Shown here in pieces: positions 52,038 through 60,093 of a DNA stretch of 64,000 nt. Positions within the stretch are counted from its first letter, which is position 1; every line of letters starts with the position of its first letter. Position numbers and translations under genes: made by a program. The notes under the pieces are model-generated. The model was not told the origin of the DNA. It saw nothing but the letters and a program-made list of their open reading frames with translations, and did no database searches. The DNA is from JAGPCK01 sp041675505 (GTDB lineage: Bacteria; Bacteroidota; Bacteroidia; UKL13-3). Location: positions 62,001 through 126,000 of the forward strand of contig JBAYTR010000011.1 of the NCBI GenBank assembly GCA_041675505.1, in the 5' to 3' direction.

Positions 52038-53432
52038 ATGAAGAAAATTCTTTTTAGCGTACTGGCCCTTGTTGCATTAAACGGTTACGCACAAAAATTC
52101 GCCATCAGTACTGCAGGTATTGCCATTAACAATTACAATAACCCTGCAAGCAATCAAGACGACAAAATCCAGGCAATGGATGAGGGTAAACGGGAGATTG
52201 ATAAAGCTGCAGAACACCCTGAATCGCAATCTGATCCTCAAATGTGGTTGTACAGAGGCATTATTTATCAAACCATTATTTCTGATACTTCTTTAGGAAT
52301 AAAATCTCCAAACGGGGCTGAAGTGGCCATGGAAGCCTACATTAAGTGCATAAAGTTAGATACCGATAAAAAAGCTAAGTATGCCAATCCGGCCCGCACC
52401 AACCTTACCAATTACATCGCCTATGCCATGAACATGAAGGCCAATCAGGCATATAACAACAAGGACTATGTAAGTTCTTTGAGCTATTACAAGAAAATTC
52501 TGGAAATCATTCAGTATGATACCGAGAAAATCTTGTCTAAAAACAACATGTCGGATAAGGAGTTGTATTGGAACATGGCCGTAATTGCTATTAACGGGGA
52601 ATTGAACAAAGAAGCCAAAGAATACTTGCAGGCTGCTATTGACAAAGGTTATCAGGACCCCAACGCTTTTCTTTACCTCTCTAACATTTACCTTACAGAA
52701 GGTGATACTGCCTCAGGTTTAAAGGTAATTGAACAGGGCAGAAGCAACTTCCCTAACACCAGCAGCCTTATTACCGCTGAGATTAACGTGTACATTGCAC
52801 AGGGACGGGTAGATGTGTTGGTAGAAAAAGCCAATGCAGCTATTGAAAACAGCCCCGACAATCCTTTATTGTACTATGTTCGCGGTAACTCGTATCAGAT
52901 TTTGGCTGAAAGCAACGCCAAACTGGTTAAGCGCACCAACGATACACTGGTTTATTTTGCCAAACAGCTAAAATCAGCCACCGACCCTAAGAAGAAGGCC
53001 GCTTTAACAGCTAAGCAAACTGATTTTAAAGCCCAGTTAGCCAAACAAAGTACTGATTATGCTATGTTTTTAAACAGCAGTGAAAAAGATTACCTCAAAA
53101 CCATTGAACTGGATGGTGGTATGTTCGATGCATATTTTAACCTGGGCGCATTGTACCTGAACCAAACACCTGATTTAACCGAGAAAATGAACAATTTACC
53201 GGTATCAGCTGAGAAAGAATACAACGATACCAAAGCCAAACGTGATGCATTGTACAAAAAAGCCATTCCAAGTTTTGAGAAAGCTTTAGAAGTTGTAAAG
53301 AATCCGAAAGATGAATATGATATCTGCAACACTTTAAAACAAGTTTATGGTCAGCTTAATGACATGGCTAAGTTTACCGAATACAAAAAGAGAGCAGAAG
53401 AGATTCTGGCTAAGAACAAAAAGAAGAAATAA
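52038..53432 (+). CDS. Exported tetratricopeptide-repeat protein
   Basis: A 464-residue protein with a signal peptide (1-18, NGYAQ) and TPR helices through most of its length: 'AYNNKDYVSSLSYYKKILEI' (about 140-160), 'AIDKGYQDPNAFLYLSNIYLTEG' (about 200-222), 'PDNPLLYYVRGNSYQIL' and 'GGMFDAYFNLGALYLNQT' (about 358-375). A charged helical stretch (about 300-345) interrupts the repeats. It is likely a periplasmic scaffold. It follows gyrA by 15 bases and may be co-transcribed. The specific partner is unknown. Confidence 0.82.
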   Translation: MKKILFSVLALVALNGYAQKFAISTAGIAINNYNNPASNQDDKIQAMDEGKREIDKAAEHPESQSDPQMWLYRGIIYQTIISDTSLGIKSPNGAEVAMEAYIKCIKLDTDKKAKYANPARTNLTNYIAYAMNMKANQAYNNKDYVSSLSYYKKILEIIQYDTEKILSKNNMSDKELYWNMAVIAINGELNKEAKEYLQAAIDKGYQDPNAFLYLSNIYLTEGDTASGLKVIEQGRSNFPNTSSLITAEINVYIAQGRVDVLVEKANAAIENSPDNPLLYYVRGNSYQILAESNAKLVKRTNDTLVYFAKQLKSATDPKKKAALTAKQTDFKAQLAKQSTDYAMFLNSSEKDYLKTIELDGGMFDAYFNLGALYLNQTPDLTEKMNNLPVSAEKEYNDTKAKRDALYKKAIPSFEKALEVVKNPKDEYDICNTLKQVYGQLNDMAKFTEYKKRAEEILAKNKKKK

Positions 53433-53442
53433 ATCATCAGGT

Positions 53443-53475
53443 AAGGGTATTTCAAAGTACCCTTATTTGTTTTAC
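53443..53475 (+). terminator. Terminator of the gyrA-TPR transcript
   Basis: AAGGGTA (53443-53449), 8-nt loop, TACCCTT (53458-53464), then ATTTGTTTT. It lies 10 bases after the TPR stop. Confidence 0.75.
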
Positions 53476-53551
53476 ACTCTGTTGTACATAATATTAATTA
53501 TAAGACAAATTTAAAATACAAATAATTGATTATAAGTACTATAAATGTCTG

Positions 53552-55231
53552 CTATTCTTTAATAAAGCTGATTATGTTAAACTGACTCTGTGCTAAGCTG
53601 CGTACCTCTACGGTATATAAACCGGCTGTCCAGTCCTTAATATCTATACTGAAATTACTCCCGTCAATAAATTCTTTATTCAAAACCTCTTTGCCTAACA
53701 AATTAAATATGCGCACAGAAACAGACCCGGAATTTCCTGTTTGTATAGTAATGTGTGACTTGGCCGGATTCGGATAAATGCTTTGGGCTGATGGTTTATT
53801 CTCTCGTATTTCTGTAGTTAACGAATCAAATAAACTACAGTTGTAGTTCCAGGCATTCTGTTCCAGATAACCTTGCGGAGTTAATGTTTTGCCGGCAAAA
53901 GCGCTGTAATTAGCCGGATACTTGTAAGCTCTGAATACGAAGTTATTGGTGGGCACAGTTCCCTGACTGATAATGCCGTTGTTGGTTGACGGATTAACGT
54001 AACTCCACACTGTATTTCCTGCTGAATCTACTTCGAACAAATGTCCTGAAGTTCCTTCGCAAATCAGTGTATTGCCGTTGATTAAACGCTGTGTACCTCC
54101 AATAAATGCTGAATAGAAGCTATCTGCAGGTGAATCCTGATAGGTCCACAAGGGATTAGCAGGCCCGTAAGCACCTGCACCCGGTTGGGTGTAAAAGCCT
54201 GCACTATCTGTAACCGCTTGTAGTTCTGTAATGGTAGAATACCGCAGGTTGCCGTTACGTGGTCCGTTGTTGAACGCAATGATATTGCCTGCACCAGGTA
54301 ATCCGCTTTTTATCCAGTTCACATTATGCTGGTAAAACAATTGCTTTGTTGTGCTGTCACTACTATTATATGCAGCCGGATTTCCCCAGCGGTACAAAAT
54401 ATCTCCGCCTTTGCCATACCGGCCACCGCTGTGTGAAGCTGCCTGAGCTGTGGTGGTGCTGTGGTCTATGATATAAAATTCACTAAAAGCCCGCGCACTC
54501 AATATTATCTGATCCAACTGAGGATTGTAATCTATACCATTGCCGTGCATCCAATCAGCGGGATTGTTGCCATTGCCTCCCGATGGCGGATAATTGAGGT
54601 GTAACAGTTCAGGGTGTTGGGCAACTACGCCATAATTACTTTTGGTACTGTCAAACTCTTGTATGGCATGGTCCCAGGCATGCCATTCCCACACCACTTT
54701 GCCACTATCCGTACCCACAGGTTCAATTTCCACAATATGCTCGGGCCATATTGCTGAGTTGAATTTTCGGCCTGCAGCCAATGCCTCAGCCTGTGTTTTG
54801 TATTCAAAAGCCAGCAACAACACATTGCCATTGGGCATGGGTGCAATATCATGGTGCTGGTGATAGAGTGGCGAAGTGTAGCGGTAACTCCACAATACAT
54901 TGCCGTTCCAATCCAGTTTTTGCACCCCACCGCCCCCCTGCCCGTTAAACGTAGCATTGGGCACCTGAAACGGACGTACCAAAGTGCCGTCTTCTAACAG
55001 GTAACAACTTAAACCCGGACGATAGTTGGTTACCCACCGGTGCACAACCTCACCGCAGTTGTTGAGTAAGTAGGTGACACTGTCGCCCAAAGGCGCCATC
55101 AGTACATAACCCTTAAAGGCTTGCGGGGTATTTTTAAAAATGCCAACGGTTTGCTGGGCAACAACCTCCAAGCCGGTTAAAATGTAAAGTACAACAACAG
55201 ATAGAGCAGGTTTAATGTATTTTGCCCTCAT
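53552..55231 (-). CDS. Secreted arylsulfotransferase (ASST)-like beta-propeller protein with T9SS sorting domain
   Basis: A 559-residue exported protein: signal peptide (1-25), ASST-type beta-propeller (about 30-455) and T9SS type A sorting domain (from IYPNP near 485 to FIKE). ASST-like blocks include 'NNCGEVVHRWVTNYRPGLSCYLLEDGTLVRP', 'HHDIAPMPNGNVLLLAFE' (about 131-148) and 'WMHGNGIDYNPQLDQIILSAR', with histidines at positions expected for the propeller active site. Members move sulfate between phenols without PAPS; whether this surface form is catalytic is unknown. It is monocistronic and convergent with the TPR gene. Confidence 0.82.
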   Translation of the reverse strand: MRAKYIKPALSVVVLYILTGLEVVAQQTVGIFKNTPQAFKGYVLMAPLGDSVTYLLNNCGEVVHRWVTNYRPGLSCYLLEDGTLVRPFQVPNATFNGQGGGGVQKLDWNGNVLWSYRYTSPLYHQHHDIAPMPNGNVLLLAFEYKTQAEALAAGRKFNSAIWPEHIVEIEPVGTDSGKVVWEWHAWDHAIQEFDSTKSNYGVVAQHPELLHLNYPPSGGNGNNPADWMHGNGIDYNPQLDQIILSARAFSEFYIIDHSTTTAQAASHSGGRYGKGGDILYRWGNPAAYNSSDSTTKQLFYQHNVNWIKSGLPGAGNIIAFNNGPRNGNLRYSTITELQAVTDSAGFYTQPGAGAYGPANPLWTYQDSPADSFYSAFIGGTQRLINGNTLICEGTSGHLFEVDSAGNTVWSYVNPSTNNGIISQGTVPTNNFVFRAYKYPANYSAFAGKTLTPQGYLEQNAWNYNCSLFDSLTTEIRENKPSAQSIYPNPAKSHITIQTGNSGSVSVRIFNLLGKEVLNKEFIDGSNFSIDIKDWTAGLYTVEVRSLAQSQFNIISFIKE

Positions 55232-55304
55232 GGAAAAATGTAATGTTTAGCTACAGCAAGATAGAAAAAGGAATCAAAATTAATACCGCCAAATTTCGCT
55301 TATT

Positions 55305-55505
55305 TCATTCCTGCTCGTTGGGTAATTGTTGCAGGTAATCCATCATGCCTTCTTCAGCCAGAGCAAGCAAATCAGAATCCTTAGCCATTTGGCTGAAAGA
55401 TTTGGCATCCCGGTACTGATTAAAACTGATCTTTGTATTTAAAGCGGTAATCTCACAAGGGCTAAAATGCGCGCCTATTGGTTCCCCGCATTTTTGCCCG
55501 GCCAA
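55305..55505 (-). CDS. Small hypothetical protein, 66 aa, possibly a gene remnant
   Basis: A 66-residue frame with a weak TTG start at 55505 and a convincing protein-like C-terminal half (SFSQMAKDSDLLALAEEG, then LPNEQE). The same frame remains open for about 13 codons upstream and overlaps the end of the AbiEii-like gene without offering an ATG. It may be a third gene of the toxin-antitoxin operon (19 bases downstream of it) or the tail of an older gene cut off when the module arrived. No family is recognised. Confidence 0.4.
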   Translation of the reverse strand: MAGQKCGEPIGAHFSPCEITALNTKISFNQYRDAKSFSQMAKDSDLLALAEEGMMDYLQQLPNEQE

Positions 55506-55524
55506 CTCACTCCGGATTATGAGA

Positions 55525-56475
55525 TTATAGTTTGTGACAATGTTCTGCTATTCGTTTAAGCAAAGCTTCAAATTCGGGTTGTCCCTGATAATACAGAGCT
55601 GCTGTTACTTTATATCTTTTGGTGAAATCTGCTCTCAATGCTGATGATGACAATAAAAAGGCTTCATTTTTTGAAATAGGAATTTCTAAGTCTGCCTTAG
55701 GAAACCTTTTTTGTTTGTGGGTTGTATATTCTGCTGTACCTATAAAGCCTAACACCTCAGGATGCTCTAGAAGACAATAGACGTCATAATATTGGCGCAT
55801 AAAATTGACACTTCGGGCTCCTCCATTCTGCTCCTGACGAAATTTTGTTACAATAGTTTGTAGTTTCTCAACGAATGTATAACCGGGATGATAACAAACA
55901 ATATCAACTCCTCTGTTATCAATGATGTCAACGCTGGAATCAATTGCTTTATCGTATGCCCATGAGCTTATTGTAATTTTTGCATTTGGTGTTACATCAT
56001 CAAAGCCAGCTTCGAGAAGAATACCTTCTTTCATAGCATCTACTTGATCAACGGTATTGTCATAAATCAATCTGATTCCACCGCTTCGATAAAAGGTTTC
56101 ATCATCGAACGCAGTATCGCGTACAACTGAGGTTATTCCCGAGATTTTAATTTCACCGGCTAACCAATCATAAAATTCTTTACGCTTTGCAACATTATTC
56201 TTGTTGTTATTTTTAGGATTTTCATTGATGCCAAACTCATCAGGAGGTTTAATATGAATATCAATGTCTTCAGAGAAACGATGAATAACTTTATAACCCT
56301 TAGATAAAGATGTTCCTCCTTTTAATTCAAAAGAGAAACCTTGGCTTTTAAGGCCATATAAGACATGCATAATCCAGTAGTCTTTTTCTACCAGTCCTGC
56401 TTGTATTCCTTTTTCTTCTGCTACAATGTTTAGAAGGGCTGAGAAATCTTTATGATTGTGCAAATAATCAGGCAT
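55525..56475 (-). CDS. AbiEii/AbiGii-type nucleotidyltransferase toxin
   Basis: A 316-residue protein of the AbiEii toxin family (DUF1814, minimal nucleotidyltransferase fold). The active-site motif is GGTSLSKGYKVIHRFSEDID (53-72), giving GGTS plus Asp70 and Asp72; 'YPHPGYTFVEKLQ'-like 'CYHPGYTFVEKLQTI' (about 195-209) supplies the later conserved Glu-Lys. Type IV AbiE toxins transfer nucleotides, in studied cases to tRNA acceptor ends, and cause growth arrest against phage. The 5' end overlaps the antitoxin-like gene by 8 bases. Codons are AT-rich compared with the housekeeping neighbours, suggesting transfer. Confidence 0.88.
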   Translation of the reverse strand: MPDYLHNHKDFSALLNIVAEEKGIQAGLVEKDYWIMHVLYGLKSQGFSFELKGGTSLSKGYKVIHRFSEDIDIHIKPPDEFGINENPKNNNKNNVAKRKEFYDWLAGEIKISGITSVVRDTAFDDETFYRSGGIRLIYDNTVDQVDAMKEGILLEAGFDDVTPNAKITISSWAYDKAIDSSVDIIDNRGVDIVCYHPGYTFVEKLQTIVTKFRQEQNGGARSVNFMRQYYDVYCLLEHPEVLGFIGTAEYTTHKQKRFPKADLEIPISKNEAFLLSSSALRADFTKRYKVTAALYYQGQPEFEALLKRIAEHCHKL

Positions 56476-57061
56476 GTTGTTGCTCTGATTTACTTAATAA
56501 AGGCTGTAATAGTCTTTTGGTTCTAGTGTTTCCATATTCTTCTAATGAAGATTTGAGCTTTTGAGGATTTAAACCAGATACTTTTGTAAGTACTTTATTT
56601 AAAACTTCATTCTGATCCTCTGCCAATTGCTCCAGATTATTGACAATATCTACTAACAAAAACTCTTCTGTAACTTTATTAGGAAAATGATGTTTTACTT
56701 GAAAATCAAATGTTCTATTTCCCAGCTTTATTTCACCATGTCGCTTATGATTATAAACAACTCGTTTATTATAAAGCTGTGTAGTGCCAACGCCTAAGCT
56801 ATTGTATGAGTTAGGAGAAGTAACAAGAAATCTTTTGTCTTTTAGAAAACTAGCTATCAAAACATCTTCTTCAGGAGGAGTTTTCCCAAATGCAGTTTCC
56901 TTAGGAAAATAATATAACCCTTGAGAAAGTTTTTCAAGAGTTCCTTCTTCAACTAATTGCTCTAAATGTCTATCAACAGATTTAGACCACTTAGTTAAGT
57001 CCCCTCTCCTATATACTTTACCCCTCTTAAAATGCTTTTTAAGTTCATCTAACTGTGCCAT
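56468..57061 (-). CDS. AbiEi-type antitoxin/transcriptional regulator (DUF6088-like)
   Basis: A 197-residue partner of the toxin. The N-terminal ~60 residues look like a winged helix ('LKKHFKRGKVYRRGDLTKWSKSVDRHLEQLVEEGTLEKLSQGLYYFP'), as in AbiEi antitoxins that bind their own promoter; the rest is a mixed alpha/beta domain with 'LVTSPNSYNSLGVGTTQLYNKRVVYNHKRHGEIKLG', typical of AbiEi-like regulators next to nucleotidyltransferase toxins. The ATG at 57061 is taken as the start; a TTG at 57067 lies closer to a Shine-Dalgarno-like AAGGAGG. It overlaps the toxin gene by 8 bases. Confidence 0.82.
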   Translation of the reverse strand: MAQLDELKKHFKRGKVYRRGDLTKWSKSVDRHLEQLVEEGTLEKLSQGLYYFPKETAFGKTPPEEDVLIASFLKDKRFLVTSPNSYNSLGVGTTQLYNKRVVYNHKRHGEIKLGNRTFDFQVKHHFPNKVTEEFLLVDIVNNLEQLAEDQNEVLNKVLTKVSGLNPQKLKSSLEEYGNTRTKRLLQPLLSKSEQQHA

Positions 57062-57072
57062 AATCAATTATT

Positions 57073-57079
57073 CCTCCTT
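57073..57079 (-). promoter_or_regulatory. Shine-Dalgarno-like AAGGAGG before the AbiE operon
   Basis: AAGGAGG on the minus strand, 5 bases before the TTG at 57067 and 11 before the ATG at 57061. Such sequences are otherwise nearly absent before genes in this window, as expected for Bacteroidota, so it hints at foreign origin. Confidence 0.6.
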
Positions 57080-57110
57080 CAAAGATAATAATTAAATAGA
57101 TAAATGCATA
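57080..57110 (-). promoter_or_regulatory. Promoter of the AbiE operon
   Basis: On the minus strand TATG (57107-57110), 19 bases, then a perfect TATCTTTG (57080-57087), 18 bases before the ATG. The transcript would start within or next to the AAGGAGG. Confidence 0.65.
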
Positions 57111-57256
57111 TATTTTTATTTAAAATTCATGCAAAATTAATGCGTAAATAATTAATTATCAAAACTATAATTACATCCTATTCGTATGCTAACTTTCATC
57201 TCTGGCAGCTTTTTGCTTGAGCAATTGCTTTCTTCTGCTCCAGGCATCTCTAATGC

Positions 57257-57287
57257 TTTGAATCGTAATATGGTAGGCCTACTTTTA
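57257..57287 (+). promoter_or_regulatory. Promoter of the predicted ncRNA
   Basis: TTTG (57257-57260), exactly 19 bases, TACTTTTA (57280-57287; 7/8 match). No annotated plus-strand gene starts after it until hrpB, which has its own -7 element; the nearest structure downstream is a hairpin at 57297. Confidence 0.65.
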
Positions 57288-57293
57288 ATTGAA

Positions 57294-57475
57294 CCATATG
57301 TTGTATCCAACTTATACGCAACATACATGTGTAGTTAAGCAATATGAAGTATACAAAGCAAGATAGAAAAACAGGAGTAAAAAACATTAAAGAAACTTAC
57401 TTTTGCCGCAGACGGTCTACGGAACGTCAGCACGGAAACGGTAAGACCTTTGGGTTTTGCCGTTTTTATTTTTAC
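57294..57475 (+). ncRNA. Predicted structured small RNA (or short-ORF transcript), about 180 nt
   Basis: This 484-bp gap between the AbiE promoter and hrpB holds a complete transcription unit by sequence logic: a consensus promoter (57257-57287), a 5' hairpin right at the predicted start (TATGTTG 57297-57303 with CAACATA 57319-57325), and a strong intrinsic terminator at the end (13-bp stem 57436-57448 with 57453-57465, loop TTTG, T tract to 57473). GGTCT at 57415-57419 could pair with AGACC in the terminator's left arm, an antiterminator option. A 44-codon ORF from the ATG at 57344 (MKYTKQDRKTGVKNIKETYF...) runs through the terminator stem to 57478 and is less convincing than an RNA role. 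Start is approximate. Confidence 0.5.
57436..57473 (+). terminator. Strong intrinsic terminator of the predicted ncRNA
   Basis: A 13-bp stem (two G-U pairs) with loop TTTG at 57449-57452, followed by TTTTTATTTTT. No known plus-strand gene ends here, which is the main reason to propose a transcript. Confidence 0.85.
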
Positions 57476-57533
57476 TAACTCTTGTAGTTAAACAATGAAT
57501 CCTAACCATTAGTAAATTCAGCCAGTCATCCCT

Positions 57534-57541
57534 TAGCTTTG
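57534..57541 (+). promoter_or_regulatory. -7 element of hrpB
   Basis: TAGCTTTG, a perfect TANNTTTG, ending 4 bases before the GTG start of hrpB at 57546; the -33 region is poor (TAGT at 57510-57513). Transcription would begin at or next to the start codon, giving a leaderless mRNA. Confidence 0.55.
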
Positions 57542-57545
57542 CACC

Positions 57546-60029
57546 GTGTCCTTCAGCTACCTTCACTCCGACCTCCCCATCATTGATATCATTCCTCAGG
57601 TAAAACAGCACCTGAGCGAACAAAACACCCTTATTGTGAATGCTCCGCCCGGAGCGGGTAAAAGTACTTTGCTGCCCTTAACCTTATTGGATGAACCCTG
57701 GCTGGCAGGTAAAAAAATCATTATGCTGGAACCCCGCAGGCTGGCGGCCAAAACCATTGCGGCCCGCATGGCACAACTGTGGGGCGATGAGCCGGGCCAA
57801 ACTATAGGGTACCGCATCCGTTTTGAGAACCGTGTTTCAGCCAACACGCGTTTGGAGGTAGTAACCGAGGGCATTCTTACCCGCATGTTGCACAGCGATA
57901 ATGCTTTAGAAGGTGTTGGTTTGGTGATATTTGACGAGTTCCATGAACGCAGCATTCACGCTGATGTGGCCCTGGCTTTATGCCGCGAGGCCCAACAAAT
58001 CTTACGTCCAGATTTACGGATTATGGTGATGTCGGCCACGTTGAACATGCCCCAACTTACCGCTTTGCTCAAAGCTCCGGTAGCCGTGAGTGACGGTAAA
58101 CAATACCCTGTAGAAATTATTTACAGCGGCCCTACGGATATGACCATGTTGCCTGAACTCACCGCACGGCAGGTGTTACAGGCCACCCGCGAAAATGAGG
58201 GAGACACACTGGTGTTTTTACCCGGTGAAGGCGAAATACGCAAATGTGCCGAGGTACTTAAAAAAGAACTGCCTGATTTTGCCATTCACCCTTTGTACGG
58301 TATGTTGCCCTGGGGCGAGCAGCAGTCCGCTATTTTGCCCAACAAATACGGCAGGCGAAAAGTGGTTTTGGCCACCTCCATTGCCGAGACCAGTTTAACC
58401 ATTGAAGGCATTCGCATAGTGGTAGATACCGGTTTCGGGCGCATCTCCCGCTTCGATCCCAAATCAGGCTTATCGCGATTGGAAACTGTACAAATATCCA
58501 AAGACTCAGCCGACCAAAGAGCCGGCAGAGCGGGACGTTTAAGTGCCGGTGTCTGTTACCGCATGTGGACAAACGCCACACAAGAACGCATGGCGGAACA
58601 CCGCATTCCTGAAATTATGGAAGCCGACCTTACCTCCCTGATATTAGACATGGCCCAATGGGGCATTACCAATATAGAACAACTTACCTGGCTAAGTGCA
58701 CCGCCCAAAGCGGCTGTTGCACAAGGCACCGAGTTGCTGCACCACCTCAACGCATTGGAAAACGGCCGCATCACTGAACACGGCAAACAAATACACCAAC
58801 TGGCCTGTCACCCGCGTATAGCCCACATGTTGCTCAAAGCCAAAGACGACCGTGCCGTGCCGCTGGCTACTGATTTGGCGGCAGTTTTAGAAGAGCGTGA
58901 CCCCTTGCCCAAAGACTCAGGCATTGACATTAACCTGCGTATTGAGGCCCTGCGCAGAGGGCGCAAAAACAACGGATTGGGCAACCGTTTTGTACGTATA
59001 GAAAAAGTAGCCGAATCATACCGCAAAATGTTGGGTGCCGAAGTTGATAACGGTGCGGTTGACGTGTTCGAAACAGGCTTATTGCTGGCCTATGTGTATC
59101 CGGAAAGAATTGCTTTTGCCCGCCCGGGTAACAATGCCCAGTTTCAACTGGCCAACGGAAAATATGCCGCAGCCGGACATAGAGATGATTTGGCACATGA
59201 GCCATGGTTGGCCGTGGCACACATGGATGCCCGTGATGGTTTGGGCAAGATATTTCTGGCTGCACCACTCAATCCCAAAGACCTTTTGCCTATGGTCAAA
59301 GAGCGGGAAGTAATTACCTGGGATACCCGCAAAGGTGGATTAATAGCTACAAAAGACCTGCGCATAGGCAGCATTGTATTGCGCTCCCAACCCTTATCCA
59401 ATCCGGATGAAAAACACCTGCAAACAGCCATAAGTGAAGCATTAAAAAGTGAAGGGGAAGGCCTGCTGAACATGGATGAAACGTTTGTTCAACTGCAAAA
59501 CCGTATTCTGAGTTTGCGCAAGTGGAACCCGCAGGAAGCCTGGCCCGATGTGAGTACCCCTACCCTTTTAATGACCAACTCTGAGTGGCTGGGCGCTTAC
59601 CTCGGCTCCGTGAAAAAGCCCGATGACCTGAAGAAAATCAATCTCTCACAGGCATTGTTACAACACTTAGGTTGGGAAAAACAACAAGCCATAGATAACC
59701 TTGCCCCTGCACGAATTAAAGTCCCCACAGGGTCACAAATAAGCATTCAATATTTTGCCAACGGAGAAACACCTGTGCTGGCTGTTCGTTTGCAGGAAGT
59801 ATTCGGTTTGGCCGATACTCCGGATATCAATAACGGAAAAACCTCACTGGTGCTGCATTTGCTTTCGCCCGGCTACAAGCCCGTACAGGTTACCTCCGAC
59901 TTGCGTAGTTTTTGGAACAACACCTATTTCGAGGTAAAGAAAGAACTGAAAAGACGCTACCCCAAACATGCCTGGCCCGATGACCCTTGGACAGCCCCAC
60001 CGGTAGCTAAAGGGAAAAGTGCGAAATAA
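57546..60029 (+). CDS. hrpB: ATP-dependent RNA helicase HrpB (DEAH-box)
   Basis: An 827-residue DExH-box helicase matching HrpB in length and order: Walker A 'APPGAGKST' (33-41), 'EPRRLAA' (motif Ia), DEFH box (130-133, FDEFHERS), 'MSATLN' (motif III), 'ATSIAETSLTIEGI' (motif V), 'DQRAGRAGR' (motif VI), then HA2 and the HrpB C-terminal domain (ending 'RRYPKHAWPDDPW', a family hallmark). It probably remodels RNA or ribosome precursors; the precise role in Bacteroidota is not known. The start is GTG, almost directly at the predicted transcription start. Confidence 0.93.
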   Translation: MSFSYLHSDLPIIDIIPQVKQHLSEQNTLIVNAPPGAGKSTLLPLTLLDEPWLAGKKIIMLEPRRLAAKTIAARMAQLWGDEPGQTIGYRIRFENRVSANTRLEVVTEGILTRMLHSDNALEGVGLVIFDEFHERSIHADVALALCREAQQILRPDLRIMVMSATLNMPQLTALLKAPVAVSDGKQYPVEIIYSGPTDMTMLPELTARQVLQATRENEGDTLVFLPGEGEIRKCAEVLKKELPDFAIHPLYGMLPWGEQQSAILPNKYGRRKVVLATSIAETSLTIEGIRIVVDTGFGRISRFDPKSGLSRLETVQISKDSADQRAGRAGRLSAGVCYRMWTNATQERMAEHRIPEIMEADLTSLILDMAQWGITNIEQLTWLSAPPKAAVAQGTELLHHLNALENGRITEHGKQIHQLACHPRIAHMLLKAKDDRAVPLATDLAAVLEERDPLPKDSGIDINLRIEALRRGRKNNGLGNRFVRIEKVAESYRKMLGAEVDNGAVDVFETGLLLAYVYPERIAFARPGNNAQFQLANGKYAAAGHRDDLAHEPWLAVAHMDARDGLGKIFLAAPLNPKDLLPMVKEREVITWDTRKGGLIATKDLRIGSIVLRSQPLSNPDEKHLQTAISEALKSEGEGLLNMDETFVQLQNRILSLRKWNPQEAWPDVSTPTLLMTNSEWLGAYLGSVKKPDDLKKINLSQALLQHLGWEKQQAIDNLAPARIKVPTGSQISIQYFANGETPVLAVRLQEVFGLADTPDINNGKTSLVLHLLSPGYKPVQVTSDLRSFWNNTYFEVKKELKRRYPKHAWPDDPWTAPPVAKGKSAK

Positions 60030-60093
60030 AAAGACAGCCATATTCTTCATCCGAAAAGTATGATGAATACGAATCAAAAAAAATAAATGAAAT

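Noticed and set aside
57189..57278. 29-codon minus-strand frame reading AYHITIQSIRDAWSRRK... to a TAG stop, possible tail of a lost gene
   Set aside because: It has no start codon and stops directly upstream; too short to separate from chance, although the sequence looks protein-like and a decayed gene is possible.
57417..57623. 68-codon minus-strand frame across the hrpB start
   Set aside because: Overlaps the hrpB promoter, GTG start and the plus-strand terminator; no supporting signals.
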